This document shows positions 8,203-17,655 of a DNA stretch of 64,000 bases, in pieces (within the stretch, counting starts at the first letter, position 1; the number at the start of each line of letters is the position of its first letter). The position numbers and the translations under genes are program-made. A model generated the notes under the pieces. That model worked only from the letters and a program-made list of their open reading frames with translations, searched no databases and was not told the origin of the DNA. The DNA lies in NCBI RefSeq assembly GCF_014050525.1, contig NZ_JACGAG010000005.1:93672-157671 (forward strand), given 5' to 3'. Source of the DNA: Clostridium sp. cel8 (lineage in GTDB: Bacteria > Bacillota > Clostridia > Clostridiales > Clostridiaceae).

Positions 8203-9666
8203 ATGAGTCAAGGTAAAGTGTACCTTATAGGAGCAGGTCCAGGTGATGAAGAACTTTTAACTTTGAAGGCCATAAGAAAGTTAAAAGAGTGTAATTTAGT
8301 TATGTATGACAGACTTGCAGGAAGTCAGATATTGAACTATATAAATGAAGATTGCAAGGTGTATTACTGTGGTAAGCAGCCAAATTGTCATTATAAAACT
8401 CAAGATGAGATAAACGATATGCTTGTAAAATTTGCAAAAGAAGGATATACAGTAGGAAGAATTAAAGGTGGAGATCCATATATATTTGGAAGAGGAGGGG
8501 AAGAAGTACTTTCACTTTCAAAAGAAAATATTGATTTTGAAGTTATACCAGGTATAACATCTTTTATTTCAGTTTTAAATTATGCAGGAATACCTGTTAC
8601 TCATAGAAATATTGCACAGGGATTTCACGTTTTTACAGGAAAAGCGGCAAAAAATCTCAATATTAACTGGAAATCTGCTGCAACAATTGGAGGAACTCTT
8701 GTATTTTTAATGGGATTTTCAAGTCTTAATACTATAGCAAATAAGTTAATTGAAAATGGAATGGATAAAAACACCCCTTCTGCAGTTGTAATGAGAGGGA
8801 CTACATCAAAACAGAGAAAAGTAATTTCAACTCTTGAAAATATATACGAAGAATGTAAAAATGCGGGGTTGAGTTCTCCTTGTATATTTGTAATAGGTGA
8901 AGTTGTTAAATTTAACAATGTGTTTAATTGGTATGAAAAAAAGCCTCTGTTTGGAAAAAATGTATGTATTACAAGGTCAAAAAATCAATCAAAGTCAATG
9001 AGGGAAAAACTTATTGAACTTGGAGCACAAGTTACGGAAATCCATTCTATAAAGATTAAATACACAAGTGAAAATATATTAAAGTATATAGATAAATTGC
9101 CTAATTATGACTACATAGTATTTACTAGTGTAAATGGAGTAGAGAGCTTTTTTAACAGGCTTTTAAATGAAAATTATGACATTAGAAATATAAAGGCAAA
9201 GTTTGCTGTAATAGGACCTGCAACTTATGATGCAGTGAAAAAGAGAGGAATTATACCATGTATAGTTGCATCTAAATTTGTAGCAGAAAGTTTGTACTCT
9301 GAGATGAAAAAATTTATACATAAAGGAAATAAAATACTTGTACCAAGATCTAAAAATTCAAGGCCTTATCTAGTAGAAAAACTCAGAGAGTCAGGGTGCA
9401 TTGTAGATGAATGTTATACTTATGAAACTCTTTGTGGTGATATAAATGAAGCTGTGAACTTTGATGATGTGGATATAGTTGTATTTACAAGTCCAACTAC
9501 AGTTAGAAATATGGTGTCAATTGTGGGAATAGATAAACTACAGAAAAAATCAGCTATAGCAATAGGACCTATAACAGGCAAAGAACTTGATAAATATAAC
9601 ATAAAATATAAAATGTCTGACACATATACTACAGATGGAATTATAAATAAGATGCTTGAGAAATAA
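8203..9666 (+). CDS. cobA-hemD: Bifunctional uroporphyrinogen-III C-methyltransferase / uroporphyrinogen-III synthase
   Basis: A 487-residue fusion. Residues 1-243 form the SAM methyltransferase (SUMT), with V-Y-L-I-G-A-G-P-G-D near residue 6 and R-I-K-G-G-D-P-Y-I-F-G-R-G near 86. Residues about 250-487 form HemD, which cyclises hydroxymethylbilane with D-ring inversion, including the V-F-T-S-V-N-G-V and I-A-I-G-P-I-T stretches. The fusion converts the HemC product straight to precorrin-2. ATG 8203 has GAAGGGATG at proper distance. ATG 8194 overlaps the hemC stop but sits right on the SD, so I reject it. The fusion is common in clostridia. Confidence 0.95.
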   Translation: MSQGKVYLIGAGPGDEELLTLKAIRKLKECNLVMYDRLAGSQILNYINEDCKVYYCGKQPNCHYKTQDEINDMLVKFAKEGYTVGRIKGGDPYIFGRGGEEVLSLSKENIDFEVIPGITSFISVLNYAGIPVTHRNIAQGFHVFTGKAAKNLNINWKSAATIGGTLVFLMGFSSLNTIANKLIENGMDKNTPSAVVMRGTTSKQRKVISTLENIYEECKNAGLSSPCIFVIGEVVKFNNVFNWYEKKPLFGKNVCITRSKNQSKSMREKLIELGAQVTEIHSIKIKYTSENILKYIDKLPNYDYIVFTSVNGVESFFNRLLNENYDIRNIKAKFAVIGPATYDAVKKRGIIPCIVASKFVAESLYSEMKKFIHKGNKILVPRSKNSRPYLVEKLRESGCIVDECYTYETLCGDINEAVNFDDVDIVVFTSPTTVRNMVSIVGIDKLQKKSAIAIGPITGKELDKYNIKYKMSDTYTTDGIINKMLEK

Positions 9667-9696
9667 AACTAAAGATTTTAAAGGGAGGTAATTTTT

Positions 9697-10668
9697 ATGT
9701 TTAGAAGACATAGAAGATTAAGACAAAATAGTGTAATAAGGGATATGGTTAGTGAAACAACTTTAAATAGAAGTGATTTCATATATCCTATATTTGTGGT
9801 TGAAGGTGAAAATATAAAAGAAGCTATACCATCTCTTGATGGTAACTATCACTATTCAATAGATAGGCTTTCGGAAGTTGTAGATGAAATAAAGGAAGCA
9901 GGAGTAAAAAGTGTAATACTATTTGGAATACCTGATCACAAAGATGAAATAGGATCTTCTGCATTTTGTGAAAATGGAATTATTCAAAAGGCAATAAAAA
10001 AGTTAAAGAGCCTCTATCCTGAGCTATTTGTAATAACTGATGTATGTATGTGCGAGTACACAGATCATGGACACTGTGGAATATTACACGATCATGAAGT
10101 TGACAATGATGAAACTATAAAATATATAGCGAAAATAGCAGTTTCACATGCAAAAGCAGGAGCGGATATGGTTGCACCTTCTGATATGATGGACGGAAGA
10201 GTAGGGGAAATAAGAAAGGAATTAGATAAAAATGGATATAAAAATGTATCTATAATGGCATATAGTGCAAAATATTGTTCGGCGTTTTATGGACCATTTA
10301 GAGATGCAGCAAACTCAAGTCCTAAGTTTGGTAACAGAAAGGGATATCAGATGGATCCAAGAAATGTAAGAGAAGCAATGCTTGAGATAGAAGATGACAT
10401 AAAAGAAGGTGCGGATATAATAATGGTAAAGCCTGCCATGCCATACCTTGATGTTATAAGGCTAGCAAGAGATAAATTTGATGTTCCAATTGCAGCTTAC
10501 AATGTAAGTGGAGAATTTGCAATGGTTAAAGCAGCTGCAAAAGCAGGACTTATAGATGAAAAGGCAGTTGCAACTGAAATGCTAACTTCAATAAAAAGAG
10601 CAGGTGCAAAAATGATAATAACGTATTATGCTCTTGACATATGCAGGTGGATAAAAGAAGAAATTTAA
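9697..10668 (+). CDS. hemB: Delta-aminolevulinic acid dehydratase (porphobilinogen synthase)
   Basis: A 323-residue enzyme condensing two 5-aminolevulinates to porphobilinogen. The zinc cysteines are in D-V-C-M-C-E-Y and G-H-C-G (residues about 118-130), so this is a Zn-dependent type. The Schiff-base lysines lie in Y-S-A-K-Y near 195 and M-V-K-P-A-M-P near 248. SD GGGAGG precedes ATG 9697. It is embedded in the cob operon, so tetrapyrrole supply is co-regulated with B12. No hemL or hemA is nearby to make its substrate. Confidence 0.96.
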   Translation: MFRRHRRLRQNSVIRDMVSETTLNRSDFIYPIFVVEGENIKEAIPSLDGNYHYSIDRLSEVVDEIKEAGVKSVILFGIPDHKDEIGSSAFCENGIIQKAIKKLKSLYPELFVITDVCMCEYTDHGHCGILHDHEVDNDETIKYIAKIAVSHAKAGADMVAPSDMMDGRVGEIRKELDKNGYKNVSIMAYSAKYCSAFYGPFRDAANSSPKFGNRKGYQMDPRNVREAMLEIEDDIKEGADIIMVKPAMPYLDVIRLARDKFDVPIAAYNVSGEFAMVKAAAKAGLIDEKAVATEMLTSIKRAGAKMIITYYALDICRWIKEEI

Positions 10669-10684
10669 TGTAGAGGTTGATTTT

Positions 10685-12013
10685 ATGAAAAGTGTTATTA
10701 TAGCATCAGAAAGTAGTGGAAGTGGAAAGACTACAGCTACAATTGGGCTTATGGCAGCACTTGTAAAAAAAGGGCTAAAAGTTCAAGGTTACAAGGTAGG
10801 TCCCGATTATATAGATACTGCGTTTCATGAGAAGGTTACAGGAAAGGCATCTAGAAATTTAGATATATTTTTAATGGGAGAACATGGAATTAAGGCATCT
10901 TATATGAGAGGAAACGGAGATGTTGGAATAATAGAAGGTGTTATGGGACTTTACGATGGAAAGGGAATAGACTCAAAATATTCTACAGCACATGTATCTA
11001 AAGTTCTTGGGATTCCAGTAGTACTTGTTATGAGTTCCAAGGGAAGAAGTGCTACAATTTGCGCTGAAATAAATGGAATGATTGATTTTGGAAATATAAA
11101 TATAGTAGGTGTAATATTTAATAACATAAGTGAAAGTTACTATAAGCTTCTAAAGGCTTCTGTAGAGAAAAACTGTAATGTAGAAGTATTTGGGTATATT
11201 CCAAAAGACAATAGAATTTCCCTTGAAAGTAGACATCTGGGGCTTGTCCAAAGCAGTGAAGTCGAAGATTTAAACTCTAAAATAGATATTTTATCTGATA
11301 TGGTATTAGAAAATATAAATGTAGATAGGATGATGAAATATTTTAAAGAAGCAAACTATGCAAAAGATGAATTTCACATTGAAAATAAAAATTTAAAAAT
11401 AGCTGTGGCATTTGATAAAGCTTTTTCATTCTATTATAAAGAAAATCTGGAAATTTTAAAAGAGGCTGGAGAAGTTGTGTTTTTTAGTCCTCTTCATGAT
11501 AAAAAATTACCGGAAGATATAGATTTTCTTTATATAGGAGGGGGATATCCAGAAATATTTATAAAAGAGCTTTCTGAAAACAAGTCAATGCTATCTGACA
11601 TAAAAAACAAGTTAAATTTAGGATTAAGGTGTTATGCAGAGTGTGGAGGACTAATGTATCTTATGGATACTGTAGAGGATTTTTCAGGAGGTGGAAATTT
11701 CAATTCTGTTGGATTTTTTACTGGAAGTGTTCACATGACTAAAAAACTGCAAAATTTTGGCTATGCAAATATAAAAGTATCAAAGGAAAACAATGTGTTA
11801 AAACAGGGACTTAGTATAAACTGTCATGAATTTCACAAATCCTATATTGAGTCAGATGAAAATAGGATATATGAAGTTACAAAAGAGATGTACAATGGAA
11901 AAACAAAAATGTGGAAATGTGGTTATACAAAGAAAAATACACTTGCATCTTATGCACATGTTCACTTTTTTGGAAACTTAGATTTTATTAAAGATATGCT
12001 AGATTTTAAGTAA
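10685..12013 (+). CDS. cbiA: Cobyrinic acid a,c-diamide synthase
   Basis: A 442-residue glutamine amidotransferase acting on side chains a and c of cobyrinic acid. The N-terminal ATPase part has S-S-G-S-G-K-T-T near residue 10 and G-P-D-Y-I-D near 39. The C-terminal glutaminase part has Y-I-G-G-G-Y-P-E near 284 and the nucleophilic Cys in Y-A-E-C-G-G-L-M-Y near 320, with a late His in Y-A-H-V-H-F near 427. It is the paralogue of CbiP with a shorter N-terminus. SD AGAGGTTGA precedes ATG 10685. Confidence 0.95.
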   Translation: MKSVIIASESSGSGKTTATIGLMAALVKKGLKVQGYKVGPDYIDTAFHEKVTGKASRNLDIFLMGEHGIKASYMRGNGDVGIIEGVMGLYDGKGIDSKYSTAHVSKVLGIPVVLVMSSKGRSATICAEINGMIDFGNINIVGVIFNNISESYYKLLKASVEKNCNVEVFGYIPKDNRISLESRHLGLVQSSEVEDLNSKIDILSDMVLENINVDRMMKYFKEANYAKDEFHIENKNLKIAVAFDKAFSFYYKENLEILKEAGEVVFFSPLHDKKLPEDIDFLYIGGGYPEIFIKELSENKSMLSDIKNKLNLGLRCYAECGGLMYLMDTVEDFSGGGNFNSVGFFTGSVHMTKKLQNFGYANIKVSKENNVLKQGLSINCHEFHKSYIESDENRIYEVTKEMYNGKTKMWKCGYTKKNTLASYAHVHFFGNLDFIKDMLDFK

Positions 12014-12034
12014 ATAGAGAAGGGGATTGGGTTT

Positions 12035-13111
12035 ATGAAATTATTAAATGATACATTGAAGGCTATACATGGAAGAGATGAAGAGGCTGTAAAAAGTGCA
12101 TGGAATAGAATTGACAATTTAAGTAAACCTATAGGCAGTCTTGGGGAAGTTGAAAAAATAGGTGCAAAGATGTCAGGTATAACAGGAAAGGTTTTCAACA
12201 AGATAAACAAGAAAAATATTATAATAATGTGCTCGGACAATGGAATATGGGAAGAGGGAATTAGCAGTTGCACTCAAGAGCTCACTGTAACTGTTACAAA
12301 CAATATAATTAGAGGTACTACAGGAGTATGTGTGCTTTCAGATTTTTATGGATGTGATAAGACTGTAATTGATATAGGAATAAAACAAGATGTGAAAATA
12401 CCAGGACTTATAAATAAAAAGATAGCATATGGAACAAAAAATATGACTAAAGGTCCTGCTATGACAAGAGATGAGGCAATAAGAGCAATTGAAGTTGGAA
12501 TTGAAGCTGTAGATGAGCTTGTTAAAAAAGGATATGACATGTTTGGAACAGGAGAGATGGGAGTTTGTAATACTGCAACTAGTTCAGCGGTGTTAAGTGC
12601 ACTTACAGGACTTGCACCAAGTTTAGTTGTAGGAAAGGGCTCTGGAATAACTGACAAACAGCTGGAAGCTAAAAGAAAGGCTGTAGAAAGGTCAATTTCT
12701 ATAAATAAACCCAATAAAGATGATGTAATAGATGTACTTTCAAAAGTAGGAGGATTTGATATTTGTGGAATGTGCGGATGCTTTTTAGGTGCTGCAAAAA
12801 ATAGAGTCCCAATAGTAATTGATGGATTGATATCTTCTACAGCGGCACTGTGTGCTGTAAAGTTGAATGAACATGTTAAAGATTTTATATTTCCATCTCA
12901 TCTTTCTGCAGAACCTGGGGCAAAGTATTTAATGGAAGAACTATCAGTAAAACCTATGCTTAATTTAGATATGAGGCTTGGTGAAGGTTCTGGATGTCCT
13001 TTTGCATTTAGTATAATAGAAGCTTCTCTATATGCTTTAAACAATATGGCAACTTTTGAAGATTCAAATACACAAGATGAGCATCTTATAGATATAAGAG
13101 AAGACCGTTAG
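12035..13111 (+). CDS. cobT: Nicotinate-nucleotide:5,6-dimethylbenzimidazole phosphoribosyltransferase
   Basis: A 358-residue protein that makes the alpha-ribazole phosphate (or another base nucleotide) of the lower ligand. It has the conserved early K-P-I-G-S-L-G-E-V-E near residue 32, G-E-M-G-V-C-N-T-A-T near 170 with the region that binds the base, G-F-D-I-C-G-M-C-G near 242 and, near the end, the catalytic Glu in L-G-E-G-S-G near 314. No bza genes for anaerobic DMB synthesis are in the window, so the native lower base is not known. SD AAGGGG lies before ATG 12035. Confidence 0.95.
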   Translation: MKLLNDTLKAIHGRDEEAVKSAWNRIDNLSKPIGSLGEVEKIGAKMSGITGKVFNKINKKNIIIMCSDNGIWEEGISSCTQELTVTVTNNIIRGTTGVCVLSDFYGCDKTVIDIGIKQDVKIPGLINKKIAYGTKNMTKGPAMTRDEAIRAIEVGIEAVDELVKKGYDMFGTGEMGVCNTATSSAVLSALTGLAPSLVVGKGSGITDKQLEAKRKAVERSISINKPNKDDVIDVLSKVGGFDICGMCGCFLGAAKNRVPIVIDGLISSTAALCAVKLNEHVKDFIFPSHLSAEPGAKYLMEELSVKPMLNLDMRLGEGSGCPFAFSIIEASLYALNNMATFEDSNTQDEHLIDIREDR

Positions 13112-13154
13112 TAAGTGATTATATATTATGAGTAATTGGAGGTAAAAATAGATT

Positions 13155-13781
13155 ATGGTTGAATATAAAAAGGTACCTATGGATATTGAAAAGAGAAGTT
13201 TTGAAATAATAAGTGAAGAAATGGGACCTCATAATTTTACAGATGATGAACTTCCTATAGTAAAAAGAGTGATACATACTACTGCAGATTTTGGATATAA
13301 GGATATAATTTATATAAGAAAAGGAGCTATAGAAGCTGCTTTAAATCTTTTAAAGTCAGGAGTTACAATTTATACTGATACAAATATGGCTATGGCAGGA
13401 ATTAATAAAAGGGCTTTAAGTAAACTGAATTGTAAGGTTGAATGTTTTGTATCTAGAGAGGATGTAGCAAAGACTGCTAAGGAGAAAGGTATAACTCGTT
13501 CAATGGCAGCAGTTGAAATAGCGGCAAGAGAGGGTGTAGAGTTTTTCGTATTTGGAAATGCACCTACTGCACTTTTTAAACTTAAAGATCTTACACTTAA
13601 AAATATTGCACATCCAAAATTTATAGTTGGAGCTCCTGTAGGATTTGTAGGTGCTGCAGAGTCAAAGGAAGAAATAGAAAAAATTAATATTCCAATGATA
13701 ACTATAAGAGGAAGAAGAGGAGGCAGTAACGTAGCTGCAGCTATAGTAAATGCACTAATGTACATGATAGTTAAAAGGTAG
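13155..13781 (+). CDS. cbiC: Cobalt-precorrin-8 methylmutase
   Basis: A 208-residue protein catalysing the 1,5-methyl shift from C11 to C12 to give cobyrinic acid. The catalytic His lies in V-I-H-T-T-A-D near residue 40, and the family stretch F-G-N-A-P-T-A-L follows near 132. The C-terminal G-R-R-G-G-S-N-V-A-A-A near 187 is typical. SD GGAGG precedes ATG 13155 by a normal distance. It starts the run of ring-contraction genes cbiC-D-E-T-L-F-G-H. Confidence 0.95.
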   Translation: MVEYKKVPMDIEKRSFEIISEEMGPHNFTDDELPIVKRVIHTTADFGYKDIIYIRKGAIEAALNLLKSGVTIYTDTNMAMAGINKRALSKLNCKVECFVSREDVAKTAKEKGITRSMAAVEIAAREGVEFFVFGNAPTALFKLKDLTLKNIAHPKFIVGAPVGFVGAAESKEEIEKINIPMITIRGRRGGSNVAAAIVNALMYMIVKR

Positions 13782-13817
13782 GTTAAAGAAATTTTATTTC
13801 TACTTTGAGGTGATGTA

Positions 13818-14900
13818 ATGCTGGATATGTATGTAAATTATGAAGGTAAGAAATTGAGATGCGGATATACAACAGGTTCCTGTGCAGCAGCAGCTGCAAA
13901 AGCTGCAGTGACGATGCTTTATTTTAATGAAGATTGTAGTGATATAAAAATAGATACACCTGCAGGTATAGAACTTGTAATTCCCATAGAAAAAGTAAAT
14001 AAGAGAGAAAACTATGTGGAGTGCTGTGTTATAAAAGATGGTGGAGATGATCCGGATGACACAGATGGAATTGAAATATGGGCAAGAGCTGTTAAAACTG
14101 GGGATAAATACAGTTTAAAAGGTGGAATCGGAGTTGGAGTAGTTCAGGCAAAAGGTCTTTATGTAGGTGTTGGAGAGCCAGCTATAAATCCTGTTCCAAG
14201 ACAGATGATAGAAAAAGAAGTCAAAAATGTACTGCCAAAGGGATGTGGAGTGGAAGTTACAATATTTGTCCCAGAAGGAGAAAAAGTTGCAAAGAAAACT
14301 TTTAATCCAAGGCTTAATATAATTGGAGGAATTTCAATACTTGGAACTACAGGCATAGTTAAGCCAATGTCTGAATCATCACTTATAGAGTCAATTGAAA
14401 TTGAAATTGCTCAAAAAGCATCACTAGGGACTAAAAATATAACTTTGGTATTTGGAAGTATGGGAGAAGATGTAGCGGAAAAGCTTGGATTAGACAGACG
14501 GGAAATGGTTATAATATCTAATTATGTTGGTAAGTCACTTGCAATGTGTGTAGGTGAAGGAATAGAGCATGTTACATTAGTAGGTCATATTGGAAAAATG
14601 TCAAAGATAGCCATGGGGTGCTTTAACACACACAGTCGTGTGTGTGATGGAAGGCTTGAGGCTATGGCTCTTGAACTTGCGCTTATGGGAAAAGATACAG
14701 AACTTGTAAGAAAAATATACAATCAAAAGACTACAGAAGGTGCTGTAAATTATCTTGGAGAGGGATATGAAGAATTGTATAGAAGACTTGGCACGAAAAT
14801 ATTAAAAAAGATAAAACAGTATATGCATGGAAATATTGAAGTTGATGTAGTAATTTATTCAATGGAAAAAGGAGTATTGTACAATTCTCTTGCAAGTTAA
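13818..14900 (+). CDS. cbiD: Cobalt-precorrin-5B C1-methyltransferase
   Basis: A 360-residue protein of the CbiD family, specific to the anaerobic pathway. The N-terminal [17 protein letters not shown] near residue 14 is diagnostic, followed by [11 protein letters not shown] near 73 and L-V-G-H-I-G-K near 255. The family transfers the C1 methyl group of cobalt-precorrin-5B. SD GAGGTGATG is close to ATG 13818. Its presence, with CbiG and CbiK, marks the early-cobalt route. Confidence 0.95.
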   Translation: MLDMYVNYEGKKLRCGYTTGSCAAAAAKAAVTMLYFNEDCSDIKIDTPAGIELVIPIEKVNKRENYVECCVIKDGGDDPDDTDGIEIWARAVKTGDKYSLKGGIGVGVVQAKGLYVGVGEPAINPVPRQMIEKEVKNVLPKGCGVEVTIFVPEGEKVAKKTFNPRLNIIGGISILGTTGIVKPMSESSLIESIEIEIAQKASLGTKNITLVFGSMGEDVAEKLGLDRREMVIISNYVGKSLAMCVGEGIEHVTLVGHIGKMSKIAMGCFNTHSRVCDGRLEAMALELALMGKDTELVRKIYNQKTTEGAVNYLGEGYEELYRRLGTKILKKIKQYMHGNIEVDVVIYSMEKGVLYNSLAS

Positions 14901-14933
14901 TATTAAAGTAATATTAGAAAGGATGGCTTTTAC

Positions 14934-15551
14934 ATGTGCGAAGTTTTTGTAGTTGGAATAGGGCCTGGAGATAGAGATTATATTCTTCCAAAGGCAGTTA
15001 AGGTTATGAATAGGTCAGATGTAGTATTAGGGTTTAAAAGGGCACTTTCAAGCATTGATTTTATAGATGTACCCAAAATGGAAGTTAATAAGTTAAAAGA
15101 GATAATATCAATTATAAACTCCAAAGATTATAAAGTTGTTTCAATTGTAGCTTCAGGAGATCCTATGTTTTATGGAATAGCAGAATATCTAGGCAAAAAC
15201 TATAGTGGAAATATAGAAGTAGTTCCAGGAATAAGTTCTTTTCAGTATATGATGTCTAAAATCGGGAAAAGCTGGCAAAATGCATATCTTGGAAGTCTGC
15301 ATGGAAGAGATATGAACATTATAGATACAGTAAAGCAGAATAAAATTTCAATATGGCTTACAGACGATAATAATTCTCCTAATAGAATATGTAGTATATT
15401 GTTTGAAAATAAAATAGAATCTAAGGTATATATAGGAGAAAATCTTTCCTATGAAAATGAATCTATAACTTCAGGATATCCAGATAGGCTTAAAAATCTA
15501 AAATTTAGCGGATTGTCTGTAGTTGTAATAGAAAATTTAGATATTCAATAA
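14934..15551 (+). CDS. cbiE: Cobalt-precorrin-7 C5-methyltransferase
   Basis: A 205-residue SAM-dependent tetrapyrrole methyltransferase. It shows the V-V-G-I-G-P-G-D N-terminal loop, S-G-D-P-M-F-Y-G near residue 78 and V-V-P-G-I-S-S-F near 97. Its partner CbiT, often fused as CobL in aerobes, is a separate gene 36 bases downstream. Position between cbiD and cbiT supports the assignment. Confidence 0.93.
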   Translation: MCEVFVVGIGPGDRDYILPKAVKVMNRSDVVLGFKRALSSIDFIDVPKMEVNKLKEIISIINSKDYKVVSIVASGDPMFYGIAEYLGKNYSGNIEVVPGISSFQYMMSKIGKSWQNAYLGSLHGRDMNIIDTVKQNKISIWLTDDNNSPNRICSILFENKIESKVYIGENLSYENESITSGYPDRLKNLKFSGLSVVVIENLDIQ

Positions 15552-15587
15552 AAACTTATTTAACTAATTTAAGGAAAGGATGTATTT

Positions 15588-16145
15588 ATGTATATATCAG
15601 ATAGTGAGTTTATAAGGGGAGAATGCCCTATGACAAAAGAAGAAATAAGGATATTAAGTACTGCGAAGATGAATTTGAAAGAGGACTCAAGAGTACTTGA
15701 TATAGGTGCAGGTACTGGGTCAATGAGCATACAAATGGCAAAGCTATGTAAAAAGGGTGAAGTTATAGCTATAGAAATGGATTCTACGGCACTAGATCTT
15801 ATAAATCGAAATAAAATAAAATTTAAAGCAGATAATTTAACAGTAGTAGCAGGAGATGCTCTTGAAGTTGAAAAAAGCATAACACCTTATTTTGATGGAA
15901 TATTTGTAGGTGGAAGTAAGGGAAGTATAGATAAAATAATTAAGTCCTATGATAGTAAACTAAAACCAGGTGGTAAAATGGTGCTAAATTTTATAACTCT
16001 TAGAAATTTGAATATTGCCCTGGAAACTTTAGAATCTTTAAATTACAAGATAGATTGTATACAGGTATCTGTAAGTAGAGTAAAAGGAAAGAGCCGTATG
16101 ATATTTTCAAATAACAGTATATTTATTGTGACTGCTTTTAGATAA
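15588..16145 (+). CDS. cbiT: Cobalt-precorrin-6B C15-methyltransferase (decarboxylating)
   Basis: A 185-residue Rossmann-fold methyltransferase with motif I V-L-D-I-G-A-G-T-G-S near residue 36, an acidic residue in I-A-I-E-M-D near 62, and F-V-G-G-S-K-G near 104, the CbiT family signature. It methylates C15 and removes the C12 acetate carboxyl group. It starts at ATG 15588 after AAAGGATG. Confidence 0.94.
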   Translation: MYISDSEFIRGECPMTKEEIRILSTAKMNLKEDSRVLDIGAGTGSMSIQMAKLCKKGEVIAIEMDSTALDLINRNKIKFKADNLTVVAGDALEVEKSITPYFDGIFVGGSKGSIDKIIKSYDSKLKPGGKMVLNFITLRNLNIALETLESLNYKIDCIQVSVSRVKGKSRMIFSNNSIFIVTAFR

Positions 16146-16166
16146 TTATTAGAGGATGTGATTTAC

Positions 16167-16853
16167 TTGAATGAAACTAATTTAAATACTGGAAAACTTT
16201 ATGGAATAGGTATGGGGCCTGGGGATGAAGAGCTTATAACTCTCAAAGCTATGAATACAATAAAAAAATGTGATGTTATATTTGTGCCTTCTGCAAGAGA
16301 AGGAGGAGAGAGTACGGCACTTTCAATTGCAAAGAATTTTATTCCAAAAAATAGAGAAATTATTGTAAAACACTTCCCAATGGGAGGAAAAGACCAGAAA
16401 AGAAAGATAAAAGAGGCTTCTATTGAAATTGAAGAGAAGTTGAAAATTGGTAAAAATGTGGCGTTTTTAACTATAGGTGATCCATTTATATACAGCACAT
16501 ATATCTATGTTCTAGAGTATATAGATGCAAATGGATATAGTGTTGAAACAATTCCAGGAATAACATCGTTTTCTGCAGCAGCAAGTATTTCTGGGGAAAC
16601 TATAGTAATTGGAAATGAAAGACTTTTAATAATTCCAGCATCCCAGATAGAAAAGATAAGAGATGAGAAATTTTTAGTTATTATGAAATTAAAGAAAAAC
16701 GAGAGAGAAGTTCTAGACTTTTTAGAAGACAAGGGATTCAAATATGTATATGTTAAAAGGGCTTATAGAGAAGGACAGCAAGTACTTAGAGATAGAGATG
16801 AAATATTAAAAAACAGTGATTATATGTCACTTATAATAGCACATAGGGACTGA
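16167..16853 (+). CDS. cbiL: Cobalt-precorrin-2 C20-methyltransferase
   Basis: About 228 residues. It has the methyltransferase start Y-G-I-G-M-G-P-G-D-E-E-L, then T-I-G-D-P-F-I-Y-S-T-Y near residue 102 and E-T-I-P-G-I-T-S-F near 126, the family order for CbiL/CobI. I choose TTG 16167, eleven bases after AGAGG. The in-frame GTG 16158 lies only 2 bases from the SD and would add three residues. It methylates C20, whose carbon is later lost with ring contraction. Confidence 0.92.
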   Translation: MNETNLNTGKLYGIGMGPGDEELITLKAMNTIKKCDVIFVPSAREGGESTALSIAKNFIPKNREIIVKHFPMGGKDQKRKIKEASIEIEEKLKIGKNVAFLTIGDPFIYSTYIYVLEYIDANGYSVETIPGITSFSAAASISGETIVIGNERLLIIPASQIEKIRDEKFLVIMKLKKNEREVLDFLEDKGFKYVYVKRAYREGQQVLRDRDEILKNSDYMSLIIAHRD

Positions 16854-16878
16854 AAAAAGTAAAACTAGGAGGAATAAA

Positions 16879-17655
16879 ATGAAAAATAAAGTTTATTTTA
16901 TAGGTGCAGGTCCTGGAGATCCTGATTTGATAACTGTTAAAGGAAGGAAGATAATTGAAAACGCAGATGTAATTATATATGCAGGTTCTCTTGTATCAAA
17001 GGAGCACTTTAACTACTGCAAAGATGGTGTAGAACTTTATAATTCAGCTTCTATGACACTTGATCAGGTAATAGATGTTATTAAGAAAGCTTGCAGAGAA
17101 GATAAAAAAGTAGTAAGACTGCATACAGGAGATCCATCTATTTACGGTGCAATAAAAGAGCAGATGGATAGGCTCTCTGAAGCTGAAATAGACTATGAGG
17201 TAGTTCCTGGGGTAAGTTCATTTACAGCAGCAGCAGCTTCTATAAAGAGAGAATTTACTCTTCCAGGAGTTAGTCAGACTGTAATATTAACTAGAATCGC
17301 AGGGAGAACTCCAGTACCTGAAAATGAAGACCTTGAAAAACTTGCAAGTATAGGTTGCTCAATGGCACTATTCTTATCTGTGGGAATGATAGATAAAGTA
17401 GTTGAAAAACTTAGAAGAGGGTATAAGAGAAATGTTCCTGTAGCTGTAATTCAAAGGGCAAGTTGGAAAGATGAAAAATATGTGCTTGGGACTCTTGATG
17501 ACATTGCAGAAAAGGTAAAAGAGGCAAATATAACTAAAACTGCTCAAATACTTGTAGGAGATTTTATAAATAGTAACTATGAAGAGAGTTTTTTATATAA
17601 CAAAAATTTTTCTCATGGCTACAGAAAGGCTGAAAATGAAAATAGCACTGATTAG
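16879..17655 (+). CDS. cbiF: Cobalt-precorrin-4 C11-methyltransferase
   Basis: A 258-residue tetrapyrrole methyltransferase with V-Y-F-I-G-A-G-P-G-D-P-D-L at the start, L-H-T-G-D-P-S-I-Y-G-A near residue 76 and V-V-P-G-V-S-S-F near 107, matching CbiF/CobM. SD AGGAGG precedes ATG 16879. Its last 20 bases overlap the start of cbiG in another frame, suggesting translational coupling. Confidence 0.94.
   Translation: MKNKVYFIGAGPGDPDLITVKGRKIIENADVIIYAGSLVSKEHFNYCKDGVELYNSASMTLDQVIDVIKKACREDKKVVRLHTGDPSIYGAIKEQMDRLSEAEIDYEVVPGVSSFTAAAASIKREFTLPGVSQTVILTRIAGRTPVPENEDLEKLASIGCSMALFLSVGMIDKVVEKLRRGYKRNVPVAVIQRASWKDEKYVLGTLDDIAEKVKEANITKTAQILVGDFINSNYEESFLYNKNFSHGYRKAENENSTD

Noticed and set aside
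13370..13765. Minus-strand frame opposite cbiC
   Set aside because: Mirror frame of a conserved enzyme; no start signal and low-complexity composition.
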